From Ralstonia sp. SET104 (lineage in GTDB: Bacteria > Pseudomonadota > Gammaproteobacteria > Burkholderiales > Burkholderiaceae): a DNA stretch of 64,000 nt. Positions within the stretch are counted from its first letter, which is position 1. Each line of letters opens with the position of its first letter. Both the position numbers and the translations under genes were made by a program. The stretch lies in NCBI RefSeq assembly GCF_003851545.1, contig NZ_BHVX01000014.1:1-64000 (forward strand), read 5' to 3'. This document shows positions 17,370 through 27,843 of the stretch, one piece after another. The notes beneath the pieces are model-generated. The model had not been told where the DNA came from. It made no database searches and worked only from the letters and a program-made list of their open reading frames with translations.

Positions 17370-18620
17370 TTGGATGCTGTATCGAATGTTCCGCTGGACC
17401 GGCGCCGCCGCCTGGGTGATTGGCTGCCCGAAGGCGAAGCGAAGCTGGCGGCGTTTCGCGCCGAGCTTGTCGCCCAGGCGCTGTCACGCCCGGCGAAAAC
17501 GCCCTTGGTGGCGGCCGTGCGTGCGCTCGCGAACCTCATCGACAGCGAGCCGGCGTTGCGCATGCATCTCGCTTGCGCCATCGATGAAGCGCGCGACCAT
17601 GGATATGAACTCGGCTACAAGGACAGCGCAGAACTGCTGCTGGCCATCGATCACACCGTGACCGGTGCGCCGCGCTTTAGCGAGACGGCCCTGGTGGTGT
17701 GTCCGCTCAACGCGCTGCTTGATTGGCCGATGTGCATGCCATCGGGCTACGCGCTGTTCCGTGATCGACGCTTCAACGACGCGCTCAAGGTGGTGCTCAA
17801 CGGGTGGAGTGCATTCCTCACAGGGCCGCACTCGCGCGCCCACCTGAGCACGCACGCGCCGCACGGATGGTTCAGCCCCGAAGCAACGCGACGCATTGGC
17901 ATGGCACAGTTTTTGTGCGACCCATCGCAGCCATACTGGGGGTTCAGCTCGTGGAACGATTTCTTCACGCGCCGCTTTCGTGCCGGCATGCGGCCGGTGG
18001 CGGGCGAGAATGACAGCAAACTCATCGTCAGCGCTTGCGAGGCCGCGCCCTACAACATCAGCCACGATGCGCGTTATGAAGACGCGTTCTGGATCAAGGC
18101 GCAGCCGTATTCACTGCGCGACATCTTCGGGCCGGGCAAGTCGCATCTGGCGAAACATTTTGCGGGCGGCAGCGTGTACCAGGCCTTTCTCAGCGCCTAC
18201 AACTACCACCGCTGGCATGCGCCTGTCGCCGGCACGATCCGCGACACCTACCATGTGGACGGCACCTACTACTCCTGTGCGGAATCGGAAGGCGCAGACC
18301 CGGAAGGGCTGAACGATTCGCAGGGCTACAGCGCGGCGATGGCTGCGCGTGCGGTCATCACCATCGCGTGTGACGATCCGGCTTTGGGCACCGTGGGCTG
18401 CGTGTTTGTTGGCATGGCGGAGGTGTCGTCGTGCATGATCGACGTCACCCCCGGCCAGAAGGTGCGCAAGGGCGAGGAGCTTGGCTTCTTCCAATACGGC
18501 GGATCGACGTACTGCCTGTTCTTCGAGCCCGGCGTGATTGAAGCCTTTGCAGTGCAGCCGCCGTTTTCGCACGACACGCCGCCCATGCGCGTCAATGCCG
18601 CACTGGCGCGTGCACGTTAG
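17370..18620 (+). CDS. Phosphatidylserine decarboxylase-like protein
   Basis: A 416-residue protein of the phosphatidylserine decarboxylase superfamily with an extra N-terminal helical domain (about residues 1-170, PSDC-associated type). The decarboxylase fold follows (GFSSWNDFFTRRFRAGMRPV, NYHRWHAPVAGTI), ending with the QYGGSTYCLFF segment. In true decarboxylases the Gly-Ser of this motif is cut to form the pyruvoyl cofactor, so the protein may be self-processing. It differs from housekeeping Psd by its long N-terminal domain and lack of a membrane anchor, so its substrate may be a small amino acid rather than phosphatidylserine. The TTG start has an excellent AGGAGG site five bases upstream. 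It converges with the glutamate dehydrogenase gene. Confidence 0.8.
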   Translation: MDAVSNVPLDRRRRLGDWLPEGEAKLAAFRAELVAQALSRPAKTPLVAAVRALANLIDSEPALRMHLACAIDEARDHGYELGYKDSAELLLAIDHTVTGAPRFSETALVVCPLNALLDWPMCMPSGYALFRDRRFNDALKVVLNGWSAFLTGPHSRAHLSTHAPHGWFSPEATRRIGMAQFLCDPSQPYWGFSSWNDFFTRRFRAGMRPVAGENDSKLIVSACEAAPYNISHDARYEDAFWIKAQPYSLRDIFGPGKSHLAKHFAGGSVYQAFLSAYNYHRWHAPVAGTIRDTYHVDGTYYSCAESEGADPEGLNDSQGYSAAMAARAVITIACDDPALGTVGCVFVGMAEVSSCMIDVTPGQKVRKGEELGFFQYGGSTYCLFFEPGVIEAFAVQPPFSHDTPPMRVNAALARAR

Positions 18621-18629
18621 CGGCTTGCA

Positions 18630-21600
18630 TCAGGCGTCTACCTCGGCCAGTGCCTTGAGCCCCACAGACAGCATCGCCAGGTCAGCTGAGCCGGCTGCAA
18701 CCTGATCGGCGATCACGCGGTTGTAGCGCGCCAGCGCCTCTTGCCGCGTTGCGCGCCATGTGCCGATGAGGGCGTCCACGCTGGCACCGGCCGCCGCGTT
18801 TTGCAACACCGATTGCGTCAACCGCCGCCGCAGTTGCCCCAGCTCTTCGAGCAGCGTTGCGCGCGCCAGCATCTGCCAATGCGTTTGCGTTGGCAGGCCG
18901 AGGATGCCGCCTTGCAACCACCCGTAGCCAAGCGGTTGGTCAAGGGCAAAGTACACGCGTGCAGCAAGCCGTGCGTCGCAACCACTGGCGGCGGCAACTT
19001 CGGCAATGTCGAGCAGCGACACGCGCGCTGGCACGCCGGTCGCCACACGCGCCAGGGTTTCCGGCACTCCGGCTTCGGTCAAGACCTGCTGCTGTTGTGC
19101 GGCAGCCTGTGCAGATTCCTCCGTCTGCAGCGCGTCGATCTCGAGAGCGAGCGCATCAACCGCAGCCCGGAAATGCGCGACCGTGGCCGGCACATCTGCC
19201 ACGCGCCGCCGCAGGAACCACAGCGTGGCGCGCTCATGCAGTTGCGCGAGCGCGGTAAACAGGGTGGTTTGCGTTTCGTGCGGCACCCGGGCATCCAGGG
19301 CATCCACGTCGTGCCACAGCGCATCGAGCCGGTAGACGGCGCGCGCAACAAGACTTGCCCACACCACGGCAAGCGGTTCTGCGCCGGTTTCTTCGGCCAT
19401 CCGGTGCACGAAGGTCACGCCGGCACGGTTAACCAGCGCGTTGGCGTGCATCGTCGCCAGAATCTCGCGACGCAGCGTGTGCCGTGGGATTGACGTGGCG
19501 CACCGCGTGTGCAGCGGTTGTGGAAAGTACGCCGGCAGGCCATCGGCCACGAAAGGCTGGTCAGGCAGGTCGCTGCCCAGCAGCACGTCGTACAGCCACA
19601 TCTTGCTGTAGGCCATCAGCACGGCGCGCTCTGGCGTGGTCAGGCCGCCGCCGCTTGCCCGCCGGGCGTCGATGTCTTCATCGGCCGGGAGGAATTCGAT
19701 CGTGCGGTTCAGGCGCCCGTTGCGCTCCAGATGCCGCATCAGCCGCGTCTCAGGGTCGAGCCACAACGCCGTGCGTGTGCGCGCCAGCGACAGCGCCTGC
19801 GTCTGGAAGTAGTTGTCGCGCAGCACCAGCTCGCCCACCTCGTCAGTCATCTCGGCCAGCAGCGTATTGCGCTGCTTGAGCGTCATCTCACCATCGGCCA
19901 CCACCAGGCCCAGCAGGATCTTGATGTTGACCTCGTGGTCAGAGCAATCCACACCGGCGGAGTTATCGATGGCGTCGGTGTTGATGCGCCCGCCATGCTG
20001 TGCGTATTCAATGCGGCCGAGCTGCGTGCAGCCCAGGTTGCCGCCCTCGGCCACTGCCTTGCAGCGCAATTCGGCACCGTTGACGCGCAGGCCATCGTTG
20101 GCGCGGTCGCCCACTTGGGCATGTGTTTCGGTGCTGGCCTTGATGTAGGTGCCGATGCCGCCGTTGTAGAGCAGATCCGCCGGGGCCTTGAGGATGGCGT
20201 GCAGCAGATCGTTCGGCGCCATCTCGGTGGCGCTGTTGTCTGGCAGATCCAGCATGGCGCGCACTTCGGGGGAAAGCGCAATCGCTTTGACCGTGCGGGG
20301 GAATATGCCGCCCCCGGGGCTGATCAGCGCCCGGTCATAGTCGGCCCAGCTTGAGCGCGGCAGGTTGAACAGGCGCTCGCGCTCGGCAAAGCTCGTGGCC
20401 GCATCGGGCGAAGGGTCCAGAAAAATATGCCGATGGTCGAATGCCGCCAGCAGCCGGATATGGTGCGAGAGCAGCATGCCGTTGCCAAACACATCGCCCG
20501 ACATGTCGCCCACGCCCACGACGGTGAAATCCTGCGTTTGCGTATCGACGCCCATCTCGCTGAAATGCCGCTTGACCGATTCCCACGCGCCGCGCGCGGT
20601 GATGGCCATCTTCTTATGGTCGTAGCCGACTGAGCCGCCGGAGGCGAAGGCATCGCCCAGCCAGAAGCCGTATTCGGCAGAGATGGCGTTGGCGTAATCG
20701 GAGAACGTGGCGGTGCCCTTGTCGGCGGCCACGACCAGGTAGGGGTCGTCCTGGTCGTAGCGCACCACATCGCGCGGCGGCATGACGCGGCCATCGGCGT
20801 AGTTATCGGTCAGGTCCAGCAGCCCGCGCAGGAAGGTCTGGTAGCACGCCACGCCTTCAGCCAGATACGCATCGCGGTCGCTCGCCGGCGGCGGTTGTTT
20901 GACCACAAAGCCACCCTTGGAGCCCACCGGCACGATAACGGTGTTCTTGACCATCTGCGCCTTGACCAGGCCCAGCACCTCGGTGCGGAAATCCTCGCGC
21001 CGGTCAGACCAGCGCAGCCCGCCCCGTGCGACCTTGCCGCCGCGCAGGTGCACGCCTTCCACGCGCGGCGAATACACCCAGATTTCAAACATCGGCTTGG
21101 GTTCGGGCAAGCCCGGCACGCGCGCGGGGTCGAACTTGAACGACAGGTAGGGCTTGGGCTGCCCATGCGCCGTGCTCTGGAAGTAGTTGGTGCGCAGCGT
21201 GGCTTCCAGCACGCCCAGAAACTGCCGCAGGATGCGGTCTTCGTCCAGGTTCGGCACGTCTTCGAGCGCTTCGTCGATCTGCTTGCGCAGCGTTTCGCTC
21301 GCGCGCGAACGTTCGGCATCTGCAAGCGCGGGGTCGAAACGTACCAGGAACAGCCGCACCAGCGCACGCGCAATCGACGGATTGCCGTTCAGCGCGCTTT
21401 CCATATACGCGTTGCTGAAGGTCGAGCCGATCTGGCGGATGTAGCGCGCATACGCCCGCAGGATGCGCACCTCGCGCCAGGTCAGGCCGGCTTGCAGCAC
21501 AAGGCGGTTGAGATCGTCGTTCTCCAGCTCGCCGCTCCAGATGCGTGCAAAGGCGTCTTCAAAACGCGCGCGCGCTTCGTCGAGGTCGACCTCGCTGCCG

Positions 21601-23570
21601 TCGATGGTCTCCATGCCAAAGTCGTGCATCCAGATCGGGGCGGCGTCAGCGGGTTCAATGCAATAGGGGCGCTCTTCGTTGACGCGCACGCCAAGGTGTT
21701 CAAGCATCGGCAGGCTATGCGACAGCGATGTCGGCTGGCCTGCGCGGTAGATCTTGAAGCGCAGGGCGCCGGGTGGCGCTTCGAGCGGCCGGTACAACTG
21801 CATGGCGAGCATGCTGTTGGCGGCATCCGCATTGTCTGCGTTGTCCGCATTGAGCAGAGGCTCCATCAGCTCGATGTCGCGCACGGCAAGGCGCGCGGCG
21901 TAGTCCTCTCGGAAGCCAGCGGGGAACGCGCCTGCATAGCGGCGCAGCAGACGGTTGCCGCGCTCCTCGCCGCCGCGTTCGAGCAGCGCGTCGGCCAGGT
22001 CGTCCTGCCAGCGCCGGGCAGCCTGCACGATGCGGTCTTCGAGTTCAGCCACGTCCACCTCGGGCACGTTGCCCGGCTGCGTGCGCACGGTGATATGGAT
22101 GCGCGCGAGCATGGATTCCGATAGCAGCGGCGTGAACTCCGCGGCCGTGCCGTTGTATGCCGTTTGCAGCAGGCCCTGGATGCGCAAGCGCAGGTCGGTG
22201 TTGAACTTCTCGCGCGGCACGAACACGAGGCACGACACAAAGCGGTCAAACGGGTCACGGCGCACGAACAGGCGTGTACGCTGGCGCTCCTGCAACCGCA
22301 GGATGCCGAGCACGATGTCGTGCAGGGCCTCGCTGTCGATCTGGAAAAGCTCGTCGCGCGGGTACTGCTCAAGAATGGTCGCCAGTGTCTTGGCCAGGTG
22401 ACCGTTCGGCAGAAAGCCGGTGCGCTCGATCACGTTGGCAACCTTGCGCCGCACGAGCGGTATGTCCTGCGCCGGCACCATGTAGACGTTCGACGTGTAC
22501 AGCCCAAGAAAACGCCGCTGCCCGCACACGCGGCCCTCCGCATCGAACAGCTTGATGCCGACGTAATCGAGATAGCCCGGCCGGTGCACCGTCGCGCGCG
22601 AGTTGGCCTTGGTGAGAAAGATGGGTTCGGGCGCGTCGATGATCTTGGCCGCATCTGCTGACAGCCGCGAGATATCCGGCGTGGTGGGGTCACGCAGCGC
22701 CTCGCGCAGCACGCCAAGCCCGGTTCCTGGCATGCCGCGCAGGTAATGGCCATCGTTCTGGATGACGAGTTCGTAGTCCCGATAGCCGAGGAAGGTGAAG
22801 TGCCGTTCGAGCATCCAGGCCAGGAAGGCCTGCGTTTCGGCAATCTCTACGCGCTCGGCCTCACTGGTGGAGGCTTGCGCGGCACGTGCGGCCAACGCAT
22901 CGATCGAGGCGCGCGCTTCGGCCTGCATCGGCTTCCAGTCTTCCACTGCGGCGCGCACGTCGCCCAACACATGCATCAGACCGTCATGCAGCGTCTGCAT
23001 GCGTGCTGGCTCGGAAAACCGATCCACTTCGATGTGGATGGTCGACTCGAAGCGCGCCGTGCCGTGGGTTTCGCTATCTGCATCGGCAGGCGTGTCAGGC
23101 ATGTCGCCCGCCAGGGCAGTGGGGCGCTGTACGCCGCCGCCAGCCGATAGGGCCACGCGCATGCCTGCGGCATCGCGCTGCACGCGATAGACCGGATGAA
23201 ACGCTGAATGCAGCGCAAGCCCTTGCCGGTTGATCTCCATGGTCACGGAGTCGAACAGGAATGGCATGTCGTCGTTGACGATCTCGACGACTGTGTGTCC
23301 GCAGTACCAGCCATGCTGCTCGAGGCTCGGGTTGTAGATGCGCACGCGCGGCTGCCCCGACACGAATTTCTGGCCCAGTTGCCAGTGCGCCATCGCCGCG
23401 CCGTAGAGGTCGGCCACGCTGCGCGAGATCACATCTTCAGGGTCTGCCAACCCGTAGTAGTGCCGCAGAAAGGGCTCGAACAGGTTGGCAATATCGGGCG
23501 CGCGAACACGCGCCAGGGCCACTGCATCCGCCATGTGCTGGCGGACCTTGTCTTCGTGCTGGGCAGACAT
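18630..23570 (-). CDS. gdhB: NAD-specific glutamate dehydrogenase, large type
   Basis: A 1646-residue cytoplasmic enzyme oxidising glutamate to 2-oxoglutarate and ammonia with NAD. It belongs to the 180-kDa class of glutamate dehydrogenases. The long N-terminal part carries regulatory domains (FLFDSVTMEINRQGLALHS, FTFLGYRDYEL). The catalytic domain shows VARGGLRWSDRREDFRTEVL near the middle, the lysine-containing KNTVIVPVGSKGGFVV, and the NAD-binding region VVGVGDMSGDVFGNGML. A helical C-terminal domain follows. Length matches the family (about 1600 residues). The start at MSAQHED has GGGAG seven bases upstream; an upstream in-frame ATG at 23600 is possible. It stands alone and converges with the decarboxylase-like gene. 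Confidence 0.95.
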   Translation of the reverse strand: MSAQHEDKVRQHMADAVALARVRAPDIANLFEPFLRHYYGLADPEDVISRSVADLYGAAMAHWQLGQKFVSGQPRVRIYNPSLEQHGWYCGHTVVEIVNDDMPFLFDSVTMEINRQGLALHSAFHPVYRVQRDAAGMRVALSAGGGVQRPTALAGDMPDTPADADSETHGTARFESTIHIEVDRFSEPARMQTLHDGLMHVLGDVRAAVEDWKPMQAEARASIDALAARAAQASTSEAERVEIAETQAFLAWMLERHFTFLGYRDYELVIQNDGHYLRGMPGTGLGVLREALRDPTTPDISRLSADAAKIIDAPEPIFLTKANSRATVHRPGYLDYVGIKLFDAEGRVCGQRRFLGLYTSNVYMVPAQDIPLVRRKVANVIERTGFLPNGHLAKTLATILEQYPRDELFQIDSEALHDIVLGILRLQERQRTRLFVRRDPFDRFVSCLVFVPREKFNTDLRLRIQGLLQTAYNGTAAEFTPLLSESMLARIHITVRTQPGNVPEVDVAELEDRIVQAARRWQDDLADALLERGGEERGNRLLRRYAGAFPAGFREDYAARLAVRDIELMEPLLNADNADNADAANSMLAMQLYRPLEAPPGALRFKIYRAGQPTSLSHSLPMLEHLGVRVNEERPYCIEPADAAPIWMHDFGMETIDGSEVDLDEARARFEDAFARIWSGELENDDLNRLVLQAGLTWREVRILRAYARYIRQIGSTFSNAYMESALNGNPSIARALVRLFLVRFDPALADAERSRASETLRKQIDEALEDVPNLDEDRILRQFLGVLEATLRTNYFQSTAHGQPKPYLSFKFDPARVPGLPEPKPMFEIWVYSPRVEGVHLRGGKVARGGLRWSDRREDFRTEVLGLVKAQMVKNTVIVPVGSKGGFVVKQPPPASDRDAYLAEGVACYQTFLRGLLDLTDNYADGRVMPPRDVVRYDQDDPYLVVAADKGTATFSDYANAISAEYGFWLGDAFASGGSVGYDHKKMAITARGAWESVKRHFSEMGVDTQTQDFTVVGVGDMSGDVFGNGMLLSHHIRLLAAFDHRHIFLDPSPDAATSFAERERLFNLPRSSWADYDRALISPGGGIFPRTVKAIALSPEVRAMLDLPDNSATEMAPNDLLHAILKAPADLLYNGGIGTYIKASTETHAQVGDRANDGLRVNGAELRCKAVAEGGNLGCTQLGRIEYAQHGGRINTDAIDNSAGVDCSDHEVNIKILLGLVVADGEMTLKQRNTLLAEMTDEVGELVLRDNYFQTQALSLARTRTALWLDPETRLMRHLERNGRLNRTIEFLPADEDIDARRASGGGLTTPERAVLMAYSKMWLYDVLLGSDLPDQPFVADGLPAYFPQPLHTRCATSIPRHTLRREILATMHANALVNRAGVTFVHRMAEETGAEPLAVVWASLVARAVYRLDALWHDVDALDARVPHETQTTLFTALAQLHERATLWFLRRRVADVPATVAHFRAAVDALALEIDALQTEESAQAAAQQQQVLTEAGVPETLARVATGVPARVSLLDIAEVAAASGCDARLAARVYFALDQPLGYGWLQGGILGLPTQTHWQMLARATLLEELGQLRRRLTQSVLQNAAAGASVDALIGTWRATRQEALARYNRVIADQVAAGSADLAMLSVGLKALAEVDA

Positions 23571-23728
23571 GAGGCGGCTCCCGAAGAAGGGCTGCTTCAT
23601 GCTACGCCGCGTGCCCTCGGCTGGCAATCAGGGTGCGCGGTGCGTCGGTTGCCCTGATGCTGCTGTGTGCGGTGCAGCGAGAGAACGGGTGGTTCGCTCG
23701 CTGCGTGCAAGCGTGGCCTGAAGTGCCA

Positions 23729-24058
23729 TCAAGCCTTGATGACGTTGATGCGCAGCGCAGGCTCACCCGCCACGATGGCCAGCAGGCGGTCTACATTCGG
23801 GTGGGCGCCAGGGCGGTTGCGCGCATCGATGGTGTGTTCGGCAAACACAGCCAGACCGTGCTCGGCGGCTTTTGCATCGAGCTGGCCGAACGCTTGCTGC
23901 AGGTAGTGATACACCGCCACCGAACCTTGCTTGCCCGGCTTGTTTTCGATGTCGGCCACCACGGCGCCTTGGCCGTCGACCAGATCAATGCGCTGGATGC
24001 CGTCAATGGCGGGCAGTTGGGCGAGGTTGTCCTTGAATACGGTGGTCGGTTGAATCAC
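23729..24058 (-). CDS. DUF2322 family protein
   Basis: A 109-residue cytoplasmic protein. The sequence (TVFKDNLAQLPAIDGIQRID, ADIENKPGKQGSVAVYHYLQ, HTIDARNRPGAHPNVDRLL) fits the DUF2322 family along its full length as I remember it; no biochemical function is established for that family. It is probably a small alpha/beta protein. A lone gene; upstream lies only a DUF1801 remnant. Confidence 0.8.
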   Translation of the reverse strand: MIQPTTVFKDNLAQLPAIDGIQRIDLVDGQGAVVADIENKPGKQGSVAVYHYLQQAFGQLDAKAAEHGLAVFAEHTIDARNRPGAHPNVDRLLAIVAGEPALRINVIKA

Positions 24059-24136
24059 TGCTGTTACTCCGTTGGTTGATCAGGCGGGCCGTATGTTAAT
24101 GGCTTCTGGCTGACCGGCACGCGCTTCGGCCTTCGT

Positions 24137-24397
24137 TCAACGTTTGGCGCCAGCCTTGTTTACGGCAACGGCAGCCTGGATGCGCGCCTTCAACGCTTTC
24201 TCGTTCACCTTGTCGCCCTCATGAAAACCGATGGCGCGTTGGGTGTTGCCATCCAGACTGGCGTTAAACAGGCCAGAAGGGTCGGGCGCGGAGGCCCCTT
24301 TGGGGAACGTCATCTTCACCGCCTGCTTGCAGGCCTCGCCGGTGCAGATCAGGTTGTCGGTGGAGAACCTTGAAATACCTTTTTGTTGTATTTGGAA
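24137..24397 (-). pseudogene. DUF1801 family protein, 5'-truncated remnant
   Basis: The frame encodes an 86-residue C-terminal piece of a DUF1801 (YdhG-like) protein: RFSTDNLICTGEACKQAVKM, then FPKGASAPDPSGLFNASLDG and RAIGFHEGDKVNEKALKARI. Family members usually have 40-60 more residues in front, and the normal start is missing. Upstream of residue RFSTDNL the frame turns AT-rich (FQIQQKGIS) and is closed by a stop codon. An internal ATG at 24319 could still give 60 residues, but family-conserved sequence lies before it. I read it as a gene cut at its 5' end by a rearrangement that brought in the AT-rich segment. Confidence 0.65.
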
Positions 24398-24731
24398 TCA
24401 AGGCAAAAAAGCAGCGAAAAATTAAAGAGAAATAACGCGGCCGTAAGTAAACGGCGATTGGAGAAATAACTTTAGCGTTCTTTCACAATTCCCCACCTGA
24501 GTGGGGGGTGCGAAACGATTTCGGCGCCGTTTTGCCCGAAATTCAAGCCTGATGCCAGTGTGAAGCGTAGTGCGCGCGTGCGGAAATACAATCGTGCAAT
24601 GCCCTGATGAAACGTGTGACAGTCATCGATTGGTCATCTTTCGACTTCAATAATTGCGCCTCCGATGTTCAGGCAAGCATATTGGATCGCACCCTTCTTT
24701 CAGGGGGGCGATTAAATCGAGAGACTTTCAA
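24398..24731. promoter_or_regulatory. AT-rich intergenic region upstream of the chemosensory-like operon
   Basis: About 330 bases without a gene. The first 80 are clearly lower in GC than the surroundings, next to the truncated DUF1801 frame. A small hairpin (CCCCAC-CTGA-GTGGGG, 24491-24506) follows. The promoter of the downstream kinase operon should lie in the last 200 bases, but I see no sigma-28-type TAAA-N15-GCCGATAA element, unlike the chemoreceptor gene at 32.8 kb. Confidence 0.4.
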
Positions 24732-27116
24732 ATGACGATTCGTCATCGCATTACATTGCTGGTGGTGCTGATGTTTGTCGCGCTGGCGGCCATTGGCGGG
24801 TACTCGGTCTACCAGACCCGCAGCAGCGCTGCAGAGGTCCGCCAGGTGACCGAGGGCGTGGTGCCGAGCGCGCTGGCATCAGCCGACCTCGTATCGCTCG
24901 TCAAAGACGTGCAGCTCGCGACGATGGTGCTGGTGTACGCGCCCGACGGCAACATCGTCGCGCAGGCCAAGGATGACCTGATGGCCAAAGAGGCCGCGCT
25001 GCGTGCCGCACTGGACGTGCAGACCAAGCGCGCCAACAGCCATGCGCAGGAAGGGCTGGTTGCGCAGGCCAAGGAAAGCGTCGACAGCTATGTCGAGGCC
25101 ATCCAGCAGACCACTGACATGAAGCTGGCGGGCAAGAACGAACTGGCCCAGGCCTTCCTGTTTGCCAACGTGGCCAGCTATCGCGACGTGCTCGAGAAGA
25201 TTGTCGAGACGCTGCGCATCGAGAAGAACCGTGAGAAGGACGAAGCCATTGCAGGCCTGAACGGCAAGCTCGCCAGCACGGCGACCACCATCGGCGTGGT
25301 GAGTGGCGTGGCCATCGTGTTGCTCACTGCTATCGGCATGCTGCTGTATCGCCAGATCACACGCCCGCTCACGCGCATGCAGGCCGAGATGAGCGAGATT
25401 GCCACCAGCCAGGACTTCACCCGCCGCGTGCCGGTGGGCCGCATGGACGAGATCGGCCACTCGGTGGTGGCGTTCAATCAGATGATTGAGAAGATCCAGG
25501 AGAATGCCGCGCTGCTCAAGCAGAAGACGGCCGACATCCAGGCAATGCTGCAGAACATGCAGCAGGGCATTCTGACGGTGGTGGAAGGCAGCGTGGTGCA
25601 CGAGGAGTACTCCATCTACCTCGAGTCGATCTTCGAGACGCAGCACATTGCCGGCCGCAACCTGATGGAGCTGATCTTTGCAGATACCAGCCTGGGCGCC
25701 GATGCGCTGTCGCAGGTGGAAGCGGCGGTGGATGCCTGCCTGGGGCAAGACGTCATCAACTTTGCGTTTAACCAGCATCTGCTGGCAAGCGAAGTGGAAA
25801 AGCGCATGCCCGATGGCCGCGTGAAGACGCTGGACCTGTCGTGGTCAGCCATTACCGACGAGAGCGACACCATCCTGCGCCTGATGCTGTGCGTGCGCGA
25901 CGTAACCGAGCTGCGCAAGCTGGCGGCAGAAGCCAGCGAACAGCGCCGCAACCTGGAGATGATTGGCGAGATCCTGGCGGTGAGCCAGGAGAAGTTCCAG
26001 CACTTCATCGACAGCTCCACCACCTTTGTGCACGAGAACGAGCGGATCATCCGCCAGTATTCGCAGGCCGACAGCGCGGCCATTGCGGCGCTGTTCCGCA
26101 ACATGCACACCATCAAAGGCAACGCGCGCACATACAACCTGCAGCACCTGACCAACGTCGTGCACGAGACCGAGCAGACCTACCACGCGCTGCGCGAAGC
26201 CGACAGCGAACACACGTGGGACCAGGACTGGCTGATGGAAGAACTGGCCCGCGTGCGCGAGGCCATCGAAAACTACGCCCGCATCAACGAGGTGAAGCTG
26301 GGCCGCAAGGGTGACGCGGTGCCGGGCACTGCCGTGCAAGCCGCGCCCGATGCGATGGCGCGCATTCAGGAAAGCCTGCGCCTGTTGGAATCGGCCAACC
26401 CAGGCAGCCTGTACGAACTGGTGGCGATGCGCGATTCGGTTTATCAGCTACTGCGTTTGCTGGGCAGCGAGACGGTGGACGATCTGTTGTCAGGCGCGCT
26501 GCAATCGCTGCCGTCGCTTGCGCAGGAGTTGGGCAAGGCGCCCGTGGCCGTGCGCATTGACGACAACGGCTACCGCGTGCGCACTGAAGCGCGGGGCGTC
26601 CTGCAGAACGTATTCATGCACCTGCTGCGCAACTCCATCGACCACGGCATTGAACCGGCAGACGTGCGCATCGCCCACGGCAAGCCGGCAGCGGGCACGA
26701 TCGACATTGAAGTCGGTGTCGATCAGGGGATGCTGCAGATCACGCTGTGCGATGACGGCCGCGGCCTCGCGCTCGATCGCATCCGCAGCATCGCAGTCGA
26801 GCGTGGCTGGATCGGCGCTGATGCACATGCCAGCGACGAAGACGTCGCACAGTGCATCTTCCGCCCCGGTTTTTCCACCGCCGACAAGGTGACGGAAGTG
26901 TCGGGGCGCGGCGTCGGCATGGATGCAGTGCTGGAGTTCCTCAAGCGCGAGAACGGCCGCATCGAATTGCGCTTCACCGATGACCACAAGGGTGCCGCGT
27001 TCCGCCAGTTCCAGACGGTGGTCTGCCTGCCCGAACGTTTTGTGGTGGATGGCGTGAGCGCCGCGCTTGGCGAGCAACCCGCAGTACGCATGGATCTGGA
27101 TAAGGAAGCATCGTGA
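24732..27116 (+). CDS. Membrane-bound CheA-like histidine kinase with sensor, HAMP and HPt domains
   Basis: A 794-residue inner-membrane signalling kinase. A transmembrane helix near residues 9-28 and another near 195-217 enclose a helical periplasmic sensor of the four-helix-bundle chemoreceptor type. A HAMP domain ([17 protein letters not shown]) and a coiled coil follow, then a PAS-like segment ending in [14 protein letters not shown]. An HPt domain has phosphorylatable His459 in [12 protein letters not shown] CheA-type ATPase domain has the N-box [10 protein letters not shown] (Asn634), [10 protein letters not shown] and GRGVGMDAV. The CheW-like coupling domain of true CheA is missing; the protein ends after the ATPase fold. 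First of four tightly linked genes with an MCP-tip protein, a CheX-like phosphatase and CheY. Its GTGA junction with the next gene implies translational coupling. Confidence 0.85.
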   Translation: MTIRHRITLLVVLMFVALAAIGGYSVYQTRSSAAEVRQVTEGVVPSALASADLVSLVKDVQLATMVLVYAPDGNIVAQAKDDLMAKEAALRAALDVQTKRANSHAQEGLVAQAKESVDSYVEAIQQTTDMKLAGKNELAQAFLFANVASYRDVLEKIVETLRIEKNREKDEAIAGLNGKLASTATTIGVVSGVAIVLLTAIGMLLYRQITRPLTRMQAEMSEIATSQDFTRRVPVGRMDEIGHSVVAFNQMIEKIQENAALLKQKTADIQAMLQNMQQGILTVVEGSVVHEEYSIYLESIFETQHIAGRNLMELIFADTSLGADALSQVEAAVDACLGQDVINFAFNQHLLASEVEKRMPDGRVKTLDLSWSAITDESDTILRLMLCVRDVTELRKLAAEASEQRRNLEMIGEILAVSQEKFQHFIDSSTTFVHENERIIRQYSQADSAAIAALFRNMHTIKGNARTYNLQHLTNVVHETEQTYHALREADSEHTWDQDWLMEELARVREAIENYARINEVKLGRKGDAVPGTAVQAAPDAMARIQESLRLLESANPGSLYELVAMRDSVYQLLRLLGSETVDDLLSGALQSLPSLAQELGKAPVAVRIDDNGYRVRTEARGVLQNVFMHLLRNSIDHGIEPADVRIAHGKPAAGTIDIEVGVDQGMLQITLCDDGRGLALDRIRSIAVERGWIGADAHASDEDVAQCIFRPGFSTADKVTEVSGRGVGMDAVLEFLKRENGRIELRFTDDHKGAAFRQFQTVVCLPERFVVDGVSAALGEQPAVRMDLDKEAS

Positions 27117-27832
27117 TTGGAATGATTGTTCTGGCCGTGCTGGCCGGTGGGCTGGTCGCTGGCGTGTTGATGTGGGTGATTCGGCAGCGGAAGGTGAATG
27201 CGATGGCACGCGCCTTGGGCGACGCCGATCACCGCATCGCCGGTCTGTCGGCCGATCTTGCGAAGCAGGCTGCATTGGTGGAAAGCGGCGCGCGTGAAGT
27301 GGCCGCACTGGAAACCACGGTTGCTCAGATGCGCGATGCCACTTCCGACCAATTGGAAGTGATCGAGCAACTGCGCACCGAACTGCAGTCGGCAACCGCG
27401 GCCAAAGAGCAGTGGGCCAGCCGTGCCGGGCAGATCGCCGAGGAAGCGGCACGCCTGCGCGGCCTGGCGCTGACGTTCGAGCGCTGGCACGAGCAGATGA
27501 TCTCGCTCATGGAACAGAACCACGACATGCACGCCAAGAACCAGGAGCTGCAATCCATCGTGCGGCATGTGGTGATCGTTTCGCTCAACGCGTCCATTGA
27601 GGCGGCGCGCGCGGGCACGGCGGGGCGTGGCTTTGCCGTGGTGGCCAGCGAGGTGCGCTCGCTTGCGGCGCGTTCGGAAGAGCTGTCAAAGAGCTACCGC
27701 AACAGCCTGTACCTGAATGATCTGACCACCACCGCCACGTTCCAGGACATCCAGGCGGGCGGCAAGATGATCACCGCGTCGCTGTCGAGTGTTGAGGCGC
27801 TGGCCAGCCAGTTTCAAACCCAGCTTCATTAG
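27113..27832 (+). CDS. Short MCP-type signalling protein without a sensor domain
   Basis: A 239-residue membrane-anchored protein. One N-terminal transmembrane helix ([19 protein letters not shown]) is followed by a long coiled coil and then a segment aligning with the chemoreceptor hairpin tip ([34 protein letters not shown]). No periplasmic ligand domain and no HAMP domain are present, and the coiled-coil arms are much shorter than in ordinary receptors. The GTG start overlaps the kinase stop codon (GTGA). In ordinary chemotaxis this tip binds CheA and CheW; here it probably organises the CheA-like kinase encoded just upstream. That role is inference. Confidence 0.8.
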   Translation: MIGMIVLAVLAGGLVAGVLMWVIRQRKVNAMARALGDADHRIAGLSADLAKQAALVESGAREVAALETTVAQMRDATSDQLEVIEQLRTELQSATAAKEQWASRAGQIAEEAARLRGLALTFERWHEQMISLMEQNHDMHAKNQELQSIVRHVVIVSLNASIEAARAGTAGRGFAVVASEVRSLAARSEELSKSYRNSLYLNDLTTTATFQDIQAGGKMITASLSSVEALASQFQTQLH

Positions 27833-27843
27833 GCAGAACTGAA

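Noticed and set aside
20895-22124. 409-codon plus-strand frame inside the glutamate dehydrogenase gene
   Set aside because: Shadow; the minus strand encodes conserved catalytic motifs in this stretch.
24491-24506. CCCCAC-CTGA-GTGGGG hairpin as a terminator
   Set aside because: Stem of only six pairs and no T-run; the neighbouring frame is a remnant, so there is nothing obvious to terminate.
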